A stretch of DNA of 64,000 bases, from the NCBI GenBank assembly GCA_022559845.1, contig CM040125.1:290270200-290334199 (forward strand). The letters are read 5' to 3'. Shown in pieces: positions 11,982 through 24,938 of this stretch (the stretch's first letter is position 1; every line of letters starts with the position of its first letter). Position numbers and translations under genes: made by a program. Below the pieces are notes generated by a model. It saw only the letters and a list, made by a program, of their open reading frames with translations, did no database searches and had not been told where the DNA came from. This stretch comes from Amorphophallus konjac (Eukaryota; Streptophyta; Magnoliopsida; Alismatales; Araceae).

Positions 11982-14342
11982 GTCCTCCCCACCTTATGGA
12001 AATTTCATCCTCAAAATTAGAGACAACCACCAAGACACAGGGGAAGAATAACACACCCAGCTGGCAACCCTCCCAGAGCTCCAGCCAAACCTCGACACTC
12101 GCGAGAACACAAATCCTGAGGGACACAGCCAAACCTTGAACACAACAACATGCCTCGCTCAACACATACCACTCATCGATCATCAGAGTAGACATAACAC
12201 AAAATGGGCACAAGTCTGGCGTTGCCTCAATCACCACGAAAATCCAACCGTGGCATCGCTGCCATAATCTCGCTCACCGAGGGAATGCAATCCTCGTTAT
12301 GAGAGATAGCCACCGATCAAATCCCAAGCTCGGTGGACCAAGCACACGTCAGCTCCGCTCCCAGCTGACTAATCTTAGGCCTTCCGCAAGGGACCACCAC
12401 CATTGAGCTTCCACTAGCTCACACAGTCATCTCAACGGACTGTGACAAATTCATCAGCTCCGCGACAAGGACCATCTCACTCCTGGCAAGCCGAATGCCA
12501 ATAACCGCACTGGACCAGCTCTGTCAGAACTCAAACTTTGACAAAGCCCGGTCCCATCCGGAAAAAGGCACATCACGGAAATGGCCACCCAAGGCTTCAC
12601 TTGCACAAGGCTCTCCCCATTCTCGCCTCGCTACAACTTGCATCTCCTGTCTGTGAAAGACCACACACTGGTCACCAGACGCTCGTCAATGCGAAGCCTT
12701 CACTCGCTCGACTTCTTCCTTCTTTCCTAGTCCTTGACCAGATCCAAAGAGAACATTACAACTCTCGTGGCCATCCGTTGACTCTCGCATAGACCATCGC
12801 TACAACACGAACCGATCCTTACTTGGACACCGCAGATTCTTACCACCGCTGAGTCCTCTTCCACATCATTCTGAAACTCTCGGACTCAGTAGTGCCTCTT
12901 GACAACGCAGACCCTACCATAGCCGATCACACAGCTAGCATTACCAGCCACTCATAGCTACCAACTGGGACCCATAATCTCTCAGAGATCACTTCTCGAG
13001 AGCCACGATCTCAATCGAGGACACAACTTCTAGCACGAGTCAAACACATAGCTTACTGACTCTGACCATCGCGTCCTCGTCCATTGTCAGGCGATACCTT
13101 AGCAACCTTATCCAGGTCTAGAACCCAACGCCTGACGCAGCTTCCAATCAATGAACATGGTACTCACGTGGCAAACTTGTCAACATATTTCCCCAACTCT
13201 CCACCTGCCAATGCCACAAACCACAATGCCTAAAGCAATGGCACAGCAACAATACGTCTCACACAGCCGAGATAATTTCACATCGAGGAACCAAACCTCC
13301 AATGCTCTTCCAATCCTCGGGAATCCTCCCATAGCAACCAACGCTATGATCCTGAACCTTTGGGTTATAGGCCCACCAGGCTTCCGCTGCGCACTCTGAT
13401 CCACGTGCACGGCCATCCCGACAATCCTCAACTCGGCTAGCTAACTCCGAACAGTAGGGTGAGGAAGACACGGTAAACTCGAACCAAGAGCATAGACTCT
13501 CTCGCTAGTCTAGCAATCCTCTATAACTCTGTAGGCTCTGATTTACGACGCCTCAGGAATCACAATGCCAGCCACGAGTCTAAGCAATCACCGCCCAAAC
13601 GGCACACATCCTTCCGGAATAGCGCCAACACCCTTACACCACAAGGGGAAAAGGGCAACGCTTCTCAGAAGCAGCCACCTTGTCGCCACACAGGATGCCT
13701 CTCGCACGAACTTTATGGCACATTGGAGAGGCCAACCTATCCGAACATGCAATGCAAGACGATGAACTTGGCAAAACGTGATCTCTCCAACCAAGGAGAA
13801 ACCGGCATACCTCCGACCAAACAGAAGGTCTTCACACTGGTCCTGACCTCGAACCTCACGTACACTGGGAACCGCACCTTCCAGCACCAAGAAAATACCA
13901 TTACCATCGTCAGGTCAGCTCCTCCGACAACACTTGCTAAGTGTTTCGTCGGACCACGATCACAGCATCTCCCGATGCACCACCGTTTTAATTCTGTGAA
14001 CTACAACTCGCCACACCTCGAGCACTGACTCTGCTGATCGCCTGCCACACTCTTCGCCACAGCGGTTGGGCTAGCCGCTGCCACGCGCTCCTTACGTATG
14101 CTTCCCTCCAATCTCGGAACCATTAACGCACCAAAATGCTTACCGAGGAGTGAAGAAGCCATAAAAGACGTCAGGCTCAAAGGCTGCTACATCTCTAGCC
14201 ACCGGACATCATTCCCTCAAATCCGTCCATGCTAAAACCAATCCATTCTCGAATCTCGGATCCTCCAAATATCCATCTTCTGAGCTGCCACCGCGCGGAC
14301 CACCACGCCAAGAGCCACAACACGAACCACGACCAGCACCTT
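11982..14342 (-). other. Element G internal DNA, 3' part
   Basis: 11982-11993 is the purine tract (GGTGGGGAGGAC on the minus strand) next to the LTR. 11994-12050 encodes the terminal SNFEDEIS peptide on the minus strand. Beyond that, 2.3 kb shows no RT, integrase or gag motif on either strand; the ORFs are short and unlike any family I know. ACCTT at 14338-14342 is the target duplicate of F. Confidence 0.6.
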
Positions 14343-16634
14343 TGGTGCGGACACCAGAGCTATCGAGAGATACGATACGGCGAGCCGTTGGTACCGTACG
14401 TGCAGCACCACTCGAGCTAACTCGGCTTCCCTTTGGCTCGGAGACAGTTTGGAGTCTCCCTCTTGAGTCTTAGTATTTTTAGTATTTACTGGGATTTTAT
14501 TTGTGTGCAATGTGTGCTTATTTGATTTTATTTGGATTGTAATAAGGTTGATAGAATGAGTTTATTTGTAAAATGGGACCACCTGGGTCCCGCGGGCCCC
14601 CCATCCCCTCTCCCATTGGTCCACCTAAGCCCAAGGACCCATGTGGGGCCGGTCAAATGGCCAAGGTGGGCTTCTAGAAGACTTGGACCAAAGGGGGGAC
14701 AAAGGAGGAAAAAATTCAAAAGTTGGAACCCATAAGTCAAGGGGGCGCCCCCTATATACTATATTATAATAGGATTGTATTTTTATTTTATTTGGTCCCA
14801 AACACCAAGGGAAAATTAAATGTGAACTCCCCCATTTACCCCTCCCCAATCCTAGATCTAGGGATAGTTAGTGTCATTTTGTATTTCATACAAATAGCAT
14901 GTATTTCTCATTTTGATGGAATTAATGCATGAAAATTTGTGAATTTCTTGGAGCTCCAAGCTTGGTGCGCACCCCCCTCTCTCCTCTTGCCCTTCTTGCA
15001 GCTGGGAAGGCTGTATTCTAAGGTGAGACGCCTCCTCTATCTGGTGTGAAGATCTTCGCCGCCGCCACCACCGCCGTCGAGCCGCCGTTGCACCGCCACC
15101 ACCGTCGTCGGAGTTCTATCCACTCAGGACAGCAAGCTCTCTCTGGAATTTTTGCTCTCAACCTCGTGATCTGTTGGGTTCCAAATTTTTAGGGTGAGTT
15201 CCTGATGTCCACCCCACATCCCATAATAAGTTTCCTAATTTCCCCCCTTCGTTTTCCATTTTTCCCATTTCGTGTTTCCCAGCCTTCTAGATCTGCCAGT
15301 GTTCTGTTTTGTGTCATAGCAACTGAGTTCATCTAAAGTTCGACCCCCTTCCCCATGTCTGAATGAGTTGAAACTTTTATTGGGGATTATGTCCACCTAA
15401 GCCCCCTTCCACAAGTTTGTTTGAGAATTTTAGATCCCGTTTACATTTTCTAAAAATCTCTGTCTTTTCCCAAATCTATGCTGCCCCCTGCAGTCTAGAT
15501 CCGACCACCTAGTGTTAGAAAATATGTTTCCCCAACCAAACCTCCACTATAAATTACGAAAAAAATATCTCCGTCTTCCTCACTTTTCCCTCTCCAACTT
15601 TTATCAAGGACCCAACACCCAGATCTGAAGTCTGAGTCGCGGTCAATGCATGTTCTCAGTCAGATCTTAGTTTGCTAGACAAGATCTGAGACTGACAATA
15701 GTCCGGTTCAAAATTCCACCATCAAAATTATGGCCCCAATAAAAATTCTGAAACAATAGGGGGTCGAAATATTTCAAGTTAGCTTTCCAATGGCTCTAGT
15801 TTCGAGACGTTCTGAGATTGGAGCTGGTCGCAGCAAGTTCTTTAGCCGGATCGCGCAGGTCTGAAACAAAAGTTCAGATCCGTGGGTAGCTAGCTTCCAT
15901 TTGATGGTCGGAGTCGCTTCGCCTTCCATGAGGTGAACTAGGGCGTTCCCCTCCGAGGGAGCGTCCCCCCAGGAGTCCTCTTCGCAGCGGGACCCATCCC
16001 ACCCAATTCGGAGGTCCGAGCAGTACGTGGGCCCACAACCTGCAGGATGCGCCGTCTGGACAGCACCGACTCGGGGTTTTTCGGCACCAACGGAGCGCCC
16101 CAAAACGCTGCCCGTCAACCCAAACTCGATAGTACCGGGCGCACATGTGACCTATTACCTCCCTACGTGGAGTGGGTTAATTTTGTAACTGTTAATTATT
16201 GTTAACCTGGAGTACGGATTTGGCCAGGGTTGTCTTCCCCACGCCGGGTGCGTGGAGGTAACGGTCTAAACTTCTTGGCATTTGCTTTCCTAATATACAA
16301 TCATATGCCGCTGCTTGAGTGCGTTAGGATTTCTAGCTTGTGAGTTTACGTCACCGCTGTGAGAAAGAGAGTGAACCCGTCCCGTGACTCGATCTGAGCA
16401 CGGAAGTGAGTCGACCACCCTTGACTCTGTCGGTTTCTCAACCACGCGGATCCACGCTTTCCCTCGCTTGGGACGACAAGTGAGCTCGCATTTCTATTTG
16501 CGACATATAGCCCATAGGAACTCTTAGTGTGAGGCCGAGTTAACTCTATTATTCGTGTGTCGCTGGTCGCGTCACCATTTAGAGTCCGGGGTTCGCATCA
16601 GTTGGAGTCGGGTCTCTCTGTCCGTCCCGCATCA
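14343..16634 (+). repeat. Element F 5' LTR
   Basis: Runs TGGTGCGGACACC...GTCCGTCCCGCATCA. It contains the box CCTAGATCTAGGG at 14851-14863, a TATA-like catacaaatag about 25 bp further on, and the hairpin CCACGC-cgggt-GCGTGG at 16239-16255. The first 120 bases also code the C-terminal tail of the polyprotein in the 3' copy. PBS follows at 16638. Confidence 0.93.
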
Positions 16635-16637
16635 GTT

Positions 16638-16649
16638 TGGTATGAGAGA
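16638..16649 (+). other. Element F primer binding site (tRNA-iMet, decayed)
   Basis: TGGTATGAGAGA against the expected TGGTATCAGAGC: two changes in 12. It starts 3 nt after the LTR end, as in B. Confidence 0.85.
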
Positions 16650-16689
16650 GAGTTAGAGTCTAGGGTCGTGACCGCCGAGCCCAATGATG

Positions 16690-17583
16690 AAATCATGATT
16701 ACAATGATGACGACCATGTTCTTAGGAGCGTGCGTGTGGAGCCTCCCCTTTTTGACGGCTCCTTGGACCCGAAGGTCTATTTAGATTGGGAGGCCGGCAT
16801 GGACTGGTACTTCGAGTGGTTTGAGATGACGGACCACCGAAGAGTTCGCTACGCCAAGATGAAGTTGCAAGGACAAGCGTAAACCTATTAGATAAATATG
16901 GAGAGCCTGTTAATGCAGCGACATCAACCCCAGATCGGTACTTGGGATGACATGAAACTCAAGTTGAGGCAAAAGTACCTTCCTGCCACATATCGCCAGT
17001 GTCTCATAGACAACTGGCAAAGTCTCTCCAAGGGAACCGGTTCGTGACTGAGTACACCGCCAAATTTGATGAGTATTATTTGCGATGTGGAGTTACGAAA
17101 GAGAGCACCATGACCATCTCGCGCTTTCGAAGAGGTCTGCGGCCAAACTATCAATATGAACTTTTCTGCTGCAATGTGACCACTTTGGAGCAGGCATATC
17201 AGGTTGCTCTCGAATTGGAGCAATTCGAGGCCGAGTTCGAGTCTACCCAATGGATGGGCCCTTTTCCTCTTCGTAGTGTTGAGCCCTGCAGCTCTGTAGG
17301 CTCATATCAGAGGGCTCCCATGGCTCAACCTCAGGAGCCTGCCCGTCAGGAGACGTTCGCTCCTAGGCCTCACCCTCCACCTCCGAGGGACTTTCCTTGT
17401 CCCCAACAACCTTCGGCACCCATTGCCCATCCACCAGCACCCGAACCTCTTGCACGTCCCTTGTTACCTTCACCCCCTATCCGTCGGGAGGACAAGGGTA
17501 AGGGACCTTTGATCGGGGAGCCTAGTGGATCCCGATAGTAGTGTTTTCACTGTAATGGGTTTGGCCATTTTTCCAACCAGAGT
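16690..17583 (+). pseudogene. gag: Element F gag, N-terminally deleted
   Basis: It begins within the acidic stretch before the gag core. Then come PLFDGSLDPKVYLDWEAG and YFEWFEMTDHRRVRYAKM (about 16750-16860), the capsid-like part (about 16915-17240), a Pro-rich linker (17300-17490) and the zinc knuckle at 17542-17583. Stops interrupt it near 16880 (two), and TAG-TAG lies at 17536-17541 directly before the knuckle. The last knuckle Cys is Ser (CFHCNGFGHFSNQS), which would abolish zinc binding. The second TAG corresponds to the amber found in B, C and E. Compared with B, about 100 N-terminal residues and the start codon are missing. Confidence 0.85.
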
Positions 17584-18915
17584 CCCACGCATCAATCTCT
17601 AGTCATTGGGGACACACAGGTCGGGAACACCTCATCTTCCGAGCGTGTGTCAGTCAGCTATAAGGCGGATCAAGAATTAGCTGACAAGTTCTTTGAGAAT
17701 GAGGATGATGGTCAGGAGGTTTAGCATCTAGATGATGCCCAGATAGGGGTCGACAGGTGTATTCTCACCCAGCCACAGGCCAGTAATGACTGGCGTCGGA
17801 CCACCATATTTCATACATACTGTAGGCTGGGCGGGAAAGTTTGTAAGGTTATTATCGATAGTGGGAGTTGTATCAATGCAATCTCCATGGGCACTGCCTC
17901 TCGTCTTGGTCTTACCCCCATGGACCATCCTTACCCCTATCGAGTATCATGGGTGGATTCCACCTCCATTCCGATCAGGCTGTGGTGTTTGGTCCCACTG
18001 TAGTTCCATGCCTACCGTGACGAGATCTGGTGTGATGTCCTCCCCATGGAGGTGGGCAGTATTATTCTTGGTAGGCCGTGGTTGTTTGATCGAGATGCTA
18101 CTCTCCATGGTCGGTCGAACACCTGTACCTTCGACCATGGTGGCCAAAGGATTACCCTCCACCCCTCTCAGCCCAAGAGTCCTTCCGTTAGGGGTCCTAC
18201 TGGTCCTAGTACTCTGGAGCATTCCATCCCTGGACCCAGTACCCAATCCCCAGCTAGGGCCATGACTATTACTTCTGGCACAGGTGAGCCCCCATCTAGG
18301 AGGTTGATGTTGATTAGCTCCCGAGAAATGGAGCGGGAGGCTAGCAGGGGCAGCCCCGTGTTTGCTATCACGGTCCGTGTGGTGGAGCAAAAGGCCGATG
18401 GTGAACTCCCACCCGATGTCATTCCCATTCTGCAGGAGTTTGCTGATCTCTTTCTCGAAGAGCTTCTCGAGGGACTCCCACTTATGCGGGATATTTAGCA
18501 TGCTATCGACCAGATTCTGGGCTCCTCATTGCCTAATCTTCCTCATTATCGCATGAGTCCCACGGAACACGCCGAGCTAAAGCAGCAGGTCGATGAGCTG
18601 ATGCAGAGAGGGTCTGTTCGGGACAGCATGAGTCCGTGTGATGTTCCCGCATTACTCGCCCCAAAGAAGGATGGCACATGGAGAATGTGTATTGATAGTC
18701 ATGCCATCAACAAAATCACCGTGAAGTACAGGTTCCCTATTCTCTGCCTGGATGATATGCTAGACATGATGGCGGGTGCCACTATCTTTTCGAAGATCGA
18801 TCTAAAGAGTTGCTATCATCAGGTAAGGATTAGGCCAGGTGATGAGTGGAAGACCGCATTTAAGACCAAGGATGGTCTATATGAGTGGTTGGTTATGCCC
18901 TTTGGGTTGACCAAT
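17584..18915 (+). pseudogene. pol: Element F pol, first part: protease and RT N-terminal half
   Basis: Protease is recognisable by VIIDSGSCINAIS (about 17850-17890). RT starts near 18500 and has [61 protein letters not shown], then is cut at 18915 by element C. Single-base changes shift the frame near 17930, and TAG occurs near 18497. RT resumes at 54914, so the catalytic YFDD lies beyond the insertion. A dead copy of an aspartic protease plus reverse transcriptase. Confidence 0.88.
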
Positions 18916-21201
18916 TGATGCGGGACGGATAGAGGGACCGACTCTAAGTGCTGCGGACCTCAGACTCTAAATGTGGACGCGACCAGCAACATACGAACAG
19001 TGGAGACACTTTGGCCCAACACTAAGAGCTCCTATGGGATATACGTCGCTAACAGAAACGCAAGCTCACTCGTCGCCCCAAGCGAGGGAAAGCGTGGATC
19101 CGCGAGGTTGAGAAACCGGCAGAGTCAAGGGTGGTCGACTCACTTCCGTGCTCGGATCGAGTCACGGGATGGGTCAGTCTCTCGCTCACAGTGGTGACAT
19201 GAACTCACGGGCTAGATTCCTAACGCACTCACAGTGGCATATGACCCTATACTAGCTAAGCAAATGTAATGCCAAGAAGTTAAGACCGTACCTCCACGCT
19301 CACGGTGTGGGGAAGACAACCCGGCCAAATCCGTACTCCCGGTTAACAAATGTTACTGCAATACAAATGTTTCGACCCACTCCACGTAGGGAGGTAATAG
19401 GTCACATGTGGGGCTCAGGAGTATCGGGAATTGGGTTGACGGGCATCATCTTGATGTCGCTCCATCGGTGCCGAAACCCGCGTTTTGGTGCTATCCGGAT
19501 GGCGCGATCTGCAGGTTCGTGGGGCCCATGTACTGCTCGATCCTACGGATCTGACGGGGTGGGTCCTAGTGCGATGGTGACACCTGGTGGCGTTCTCCCA
19601 TGGATGGCGGTCGGGCGGGAACACCGGTCGGAGGCCGGGTGGCTCCGATCTTCACTTGTCGGAGTTGCTGTCCACTGATCTGAAACTCTATTTCGGACCC
19701 ATGCACTCCGGCAAAAAGGCTTGCTGCGACCAGCACGAATGTTGGATCGGCACGAAACCAGCACTGTTGGAACGCTAACTTGAAATCCTTTGACCCTCTG
19801 TGGTTCCAGGAATTTCGTCGGGGCCGTAATTTTGATGTCAGAATTTCAAATAGGGCAGTGCTCCGTCTTTGATGTGGTCAGGCAGATTGAGATCTGACTG
19901 AGAACAGGCATTGACCGCGATGTAGACCTCTGATCTAGGTGTTGAGTTCTTCATGAAAGTTGTATAGGGGAGCGTGAGGAAGACGGGGATAATTTTTGAA
20001 ACAATTAAGGTGGATGTTTGGATAGGGAAAATTATTTTCTAGCACCGGGTGGTCGGATCTGGACAGTAGAGACAGAACTAATTTTGGGATCTAACAGTGA
20101 TTTTTAAAAATAGGTAAAGGACTCTAGAAATGCCAAGAAAATTCTTGGATGGTGGGGGTAGTGAACACAACCTCCAATTAAATTGGGGACTCAAACAAAT
20201 AAGGGGAAGGGGGTCGAAACGGGGAAACATAGGGTTGCTGTGACATAGGACTGAAGACTGACAGATCTGGAAGGAGGGGGAGCACGAAAATTGAAAAATG
20301 GAAAATAAAAGCTAGAATTTCCACCAATTTTTTCTGGGTTGTGGGTTGGACCTCTAGAAATCACCCTGAAAGTTTGGAACCCAACAGAGCTCGTGGCTGA
20401 GAGCAGAATTTTCGGGAACAGTGGGCTGTCCTCGGTGGACAGAACTTCGGCGAAGGTGGCGGTGGTGCGACGAGGGCACGATGGCGGCGGCAGTGGCGAT
20501 CTCATGAACTGATAGAAGAGGTGTCTCACCTCAGAAACACAGCCTTCCCAACTGTAGAAGGGGGAGAGAGGAGAGAGATAGGGGCGGCCCTTGCTCTTGG
20601 AAGAAATTCCCTGATTTTCTTTGCATTAATTCCCATCAAAATGAAAATACATGCTATTTATATGAAATATCAAAAGACACTAACTATCCCTAGATCTAGG
20701 GTTGGGGAAAGAGGGAGTACACATTTTATTCTCCCATGTGATTTGGAATCAAATAAAATAAAATTTCAATCCTAATAAACTATAATATACTAGGGGCACC
20801 CCCTTGACTTCCTTGGTTCCAACTTTGAAAATTTTCACCCTTTGTCCCCCCCTTGGTCCAACTCTTCTAGAAGCCCACCTTGGAGGATTTGCTGACCCCA
20901 CATGCGCCCAAGAGCTGAGGTGGATCAATGGGAGAAGGGATGGGGGGCCCGCGGGACCGAGGTGGTCCCAAATTATAAATAAACTCATATTACAATCCGA
21001 ATTATAATCTGAATAAAACCAAATAAACACACATTACACACAAATAAAATCTCAATAAATATGATAAATACTAAGCCCTAAGGGGGAGATTCCAGACTGT
21101 CTCCGAGCTAGATGGAAGCCGATGAAGCTCGAGTGGTGCTCCGCGTACGGTACCGACGGCTCACCGGCTCGTGCTTCTCGCTCGCTCTGGTGTCCGCACC
21201 A
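18916..21201 (-). repeat. Element C 3' LTR (2286 bp)
   Basis: Plus strand tgatgcgggacgg...gtgtccgcacca. On the minus strand it holds TATAAATA (20655-20662), the box CCTAGATCTAGGG just upstream of it (20688-20700), and a hairpin near 19293-19310. The first 120 bases (21200-21081) encode the polyprotein tail. Same LTR subfamily as F. Confidence 0.93.
20655..20662 (-). promoter_or_regulatory. TATA box of element C LTR
   Basis: The minus strand reads TATAAATA, about 25 bp downstream of the conserved CCTAGATC box. This is the likely Pol II promoter of the element; the equivalent site in the other LTR (54368-54377) is TATAAAAATA-like. Confidence 0.6.
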
Positions 21202-22939
21202 ATTCTCCTTGGGTGGGAGAAACTCGACCCTGTCGAGTAAGGGTCTGCATCGCTCTGGTAGCGCTCTAGTATGTCCGGATCTATCCTTTGCAACTCTCCT
21301 CGGGTGATCCAGGTATCCTCGATGGTGGGTCGCCCTCTCCATCGCAGTAGGTAGCGCGGGTAGGATCCACTCCTAGTAATAGTCACCTGCTCATCCAGTA
21401 TATGATCTACATGCTCTCGCTGCTGTGGAAATATGGCTGGTGGTGGACACTCAAGTGTGGGATAACTCTCAATGGGGGGAGATGGCTTGAAAGGCTCACT
21501 AGGGATCACCACTGGGTCCCTATATGCAACTAGATCCGACACATTGAAAGTTGAGCTTATACCATATTCCTCGGGCAGGTCCACAACATACGCATTGGAT
21601 CCAATGCGTTTCAACACTCTAAATGGAGCGGCTCTACGAGCTTGTAATTTCTTTACGGTTCTAGAGGGAAACCGTTCAGGTCTTACCCTGATCATGACAT
21701 ATTCACCCTCTTGGAACTCATGGTGGTGTCAAAGGGCATCGGCTAACTCCTTATACCGTGCATTGCTGGCCTCAATGTGATGACGGATGTCGTCATGCAG
21801 ACTCCTAACATGCCTAGCAAAAGACTCGGCAGACTCAGACACTCGAGCATGAATGGGCATGGGAACAAGATCCACTGGTTTTCTAGGCCTACGACCTGTG
21901 ACAATCTTGAATGGACTCATACTTGTAGACCTGTTGACCGAATCATTATATGCAAATTCTGCCAGTGGTAATATAAGGTCCCAATCCCCTACACGGTCCC
22001 TGACAAGACACCTCAAAAGATCATCCAGACTCCTATTGACAACCTCGGTCTGACTATCTGTCTGGGATGATATGCAGTGGAAAACTTGAGGTGAGTACCT
22101 AACATACGTCATAGTGTCTTCCAAAAATAACTGGTGAACCTAACATCACGGTCAGACACTATGGTACGAGGCAACCCGAACTTGCACACCACGTGAGTAA
22201 GGAAAAGGTGGGCTACCCTCGAACCATCTGAAGTCTTCGAGCAGGGAATGAAAAGGGCCATCTTCAAGAACTGGTCAACCACCACATAGATCGAGTCATG
22301 CTTCCTAGAGGTACGTGACAATCCCAAAATAAAATCCATGCTAACATCATGCCACGGAGCATCAGGCACGGGAAGAGGCGTATAAATGCCCGAGCTTTGC
22401 TTCTTTATTTTGGCCGTAGCACATGTACGGCACTGGGCCACAATGTGAGCAACATCACGCTTCAAGCTCGACCAATAAAATATGTGCTCAACAGCCTCGA
22501 TAGTCTTGCTCCGACCAAAGTGACCGGCTCGACCTCCCGCATGTAGTTCCCAGACTAAGAAGTCACGAACCGAAGTTTGGGGAAAACAAAGCCTGCCTCC
22601 TCGAAAGAGGTAATCCTCCTGAAGCACATAGTCATCATGGTCTCTCGAGGGTTCGGCCTGGAGAGTGGCATAGATCTGACCGAAGTCAGGACAATCAACA
22701 TAAGCCTCTCTCATCTTCTCTAACCCTATGACCTCAACACTCATGGTAGTCAGCAGACATGCACGCCGACTCAAGGCATCAGCCACCTTGTTCTCTACTC
22801 TAGCCTTACGTTTAAGCACAAATGTGAACTGCTGGAGATACTCAACCCATCTGCTATGACGCACATTAAGCTTATTTTGGGAATGGAGGAACTTCAAAGC
22901 CTCATGATCGGAGTACAAGACAAACTCCTGATGCAATAA
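21078..22939 (-). pseudogene. pol: Element C pol, last part: RNase H end, integrase, chromodomain, LTR-encoded tail
   Basis: Read downwards: end of RNase H (from 22936), integrase zinc domain H-H-C-C (HAGGRAGHFGRSKT to CRTCATAK, about 22540-22410), catalytic core with VSDRDV and the start of HPQTD, where a one-base deletion near 22068 shifts the frame, then the C-terminal domain, chromodomain (HIDHILDEQV, LLRWRGRP, about 21410-21330) and a 40-residue tail (21200-21081) lying in the LTR. TAG in the tail replaces a Trp codon. Integrase would join cDNA to the chromosome. Disabled by the frameshift and stops. Confidence 0.87.
21202..21210 (-). other. Element C polypurine tract
   Basis: The minus strand reads AAGGAGAAT directly before the 3' LTR. 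This is the presumed primer for plus-strand DNA synthesis; the tract is also translated in the polyprotein frame. Confidence 0.6.
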
Positions 22940-24938
22940 ATAATGTCTTCAATGCCTAAGAGCCTGAACAACTGCATAAAATTCCTTATCATACGTGGAG
23001 TATCACAGTTTCACGTCATCAACTTCTCACTGAAATATGCAACCGGGTGGGTCTCCTGACTCAATACTCCTCCAATCCCCACACCCGACGCATCACAAGA
23101 GACCTCAAACACCTTCGAGAAATCTGGCAATCGAAGGATCGGTGTCTGGGTCATGCGCTCCTTGATATCCTTGAAGGCAGCAGCAGCAACCTTCATCCAT
23201 ACAAACGTGCCCTTCCAAATACAGTCTGTGATCGGGGCAGTGATGGAGCTAAATCCACAGATGAAACGACGATAGAACGTCGTGAGGCCATGGAAGCTGT
23301 GGACATCATGGACCGTACGAGGTTCCGGCCACTCAATAATGGCTCGGACCTTCTCCGGATCAGCGGGGACACCAGTACTAGACACAATAAAACCCAAGAA
23401 GGTAAGTTGAGGTGTCATGAAGGCACACTTCTGTGGGTTCGTAAACAACTGCTCTCGCCTCAAAAGTGGACAGACCTGCCGTAGATGGTCCAAGTGGTCC
23501 CCTTTAGTGTGACTATATATAAGGATACCATCAAAATACACAACCACAAAGACTCCAATGAATAGTCGAAGGACCTGAGTCATGAGTCGCATGAAGGTGC
23601 TAGGGGCATTGGTCAACCCAAAGGGCATAACCAACCACTCATATAGACCATCCTTGGTCTTAAATGCAGTCTTCCACTTATCACCTGGCCTAATCCTCAC
23701 CTGATGGTAGCCACTCTAAAGATCGATCTCTGAGACGATAGTGGCACCAGCCATCATGTCTAGCATATCATCCAGGCGGGGAATAGGGAACCTGTACTTC
23801 ACTATGATTTTGTTGATGGCATGACTATCAATGCACATTCTCCACTTGCCATCGTTCTTTGGGGCGAGCAATGCAGGAATAGCACATGGACTCATGTTGT
23901 CCTGAACAGACCCTCTCTACATCAGCTCATCGACCAGCCACTTTACCTCGGCATGTTCCGTGGGACTCATGCGATAGTGAGGAAGATTGGGCAATGAGGA
24001 GCCCGGAATCAGGTCGATAGCATGATGAATATCCCGCATGGGTGGGAGTCCCTTGGGAAGCTCCTCAGGAAAAATATCAGTGAACTCCCGCAAAATAGGA
24101 ATGACATCGGGTGGGAGTTCACCCTCGGACTTTGGCTTCACCTCTCGAACCGTAATAGCAAAGATAGGGCTGCCCCTACTAGCCTCCTACTCCATTTCTC
24201 GGGAGCTAATCATCATCAACCTCCGAGAAGAGGGTTCGCCTACGCTCAATGTAATAGTGATAGCCCGAGCAGGGGATGGGGTACTGGGTCCTGGGATGGA
24301 AGGCTCTGGGGTACTAGGACCAGTAGGACCCCTAACTGAAGTCTTCTTGGGCTGAGAGGGGTGGAGGGTAATGCACTGGCCACCATGGTCGAAGGTACAG
24401 GTGTTCGACCGGCCATGGAGCGTGACATCCCGATCAAATAACCACGGCCTACCAAGAATAATACTACCCACCTTCATGGGGAGGACATCAGACCAGATCT
24501 CGTCACGGTAGGCATGGAACTGCAGAGGGACCAAACACCGCAGCCTGATCGGAATGGAGGTGGAATCACCCATGATACTCGATAGGGGCAAGGATGGTCC
24601 ACGGGAGTAAGACCAAGACGTGAGATAGCGTCCGTGGAGATTGCATTGATACAACTCCCACTATCGATAATCACCTTACACACTAGCCCGCCCAGCCTAC
24701 AGTATGTATGAAAGATAGTGGTCCGATGCCAGTAATCACTGGCCTGTGGCTGGGTGAGAATACACCTGATGACCCCCAAGTGGGTATCATCCGAATGCTG
24801 GGCATACTGGCCATCACCTTCAGTCTCATAGAACTTGTCAGCTAGCTCCGGATCTGCTTCATAGTTGACTAACACAAGATCTGAAGAGGTGACGTCCCTG
24901 ACCTATGTGTCCCCAATGATAAAAGACCGGCAAGAGGG
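22940..24938 (-). pseudogene. pol: Element C pol, first part: protease, RT, RNase H
   Basis: It follows the zinc knuckle. Protease motif VIIDSGSCINAIS lies near 24670-24630. One-base deletions near 24569 and 23017 change frame. RT runs about 24100-23200 with the active site YFDG instead of YFDD (about 23545-23530), which removes the second catalytic Asp. RNase H begins near 23110 ([19 protein letters not shown]). TAG near 23923 (LM-stop-RGS) is shared with B, and TGA near 22998 with E; both sit at CAG or CGA codons in the other copies. Confidence 0.87.

Noticed and set aside
12538..14028. Short plus-strand ORFs in the G interior as host genes
   Set aside because: Each is under about 105 codons, without domain resemblance or promoter; they lie within a retroelement interior.
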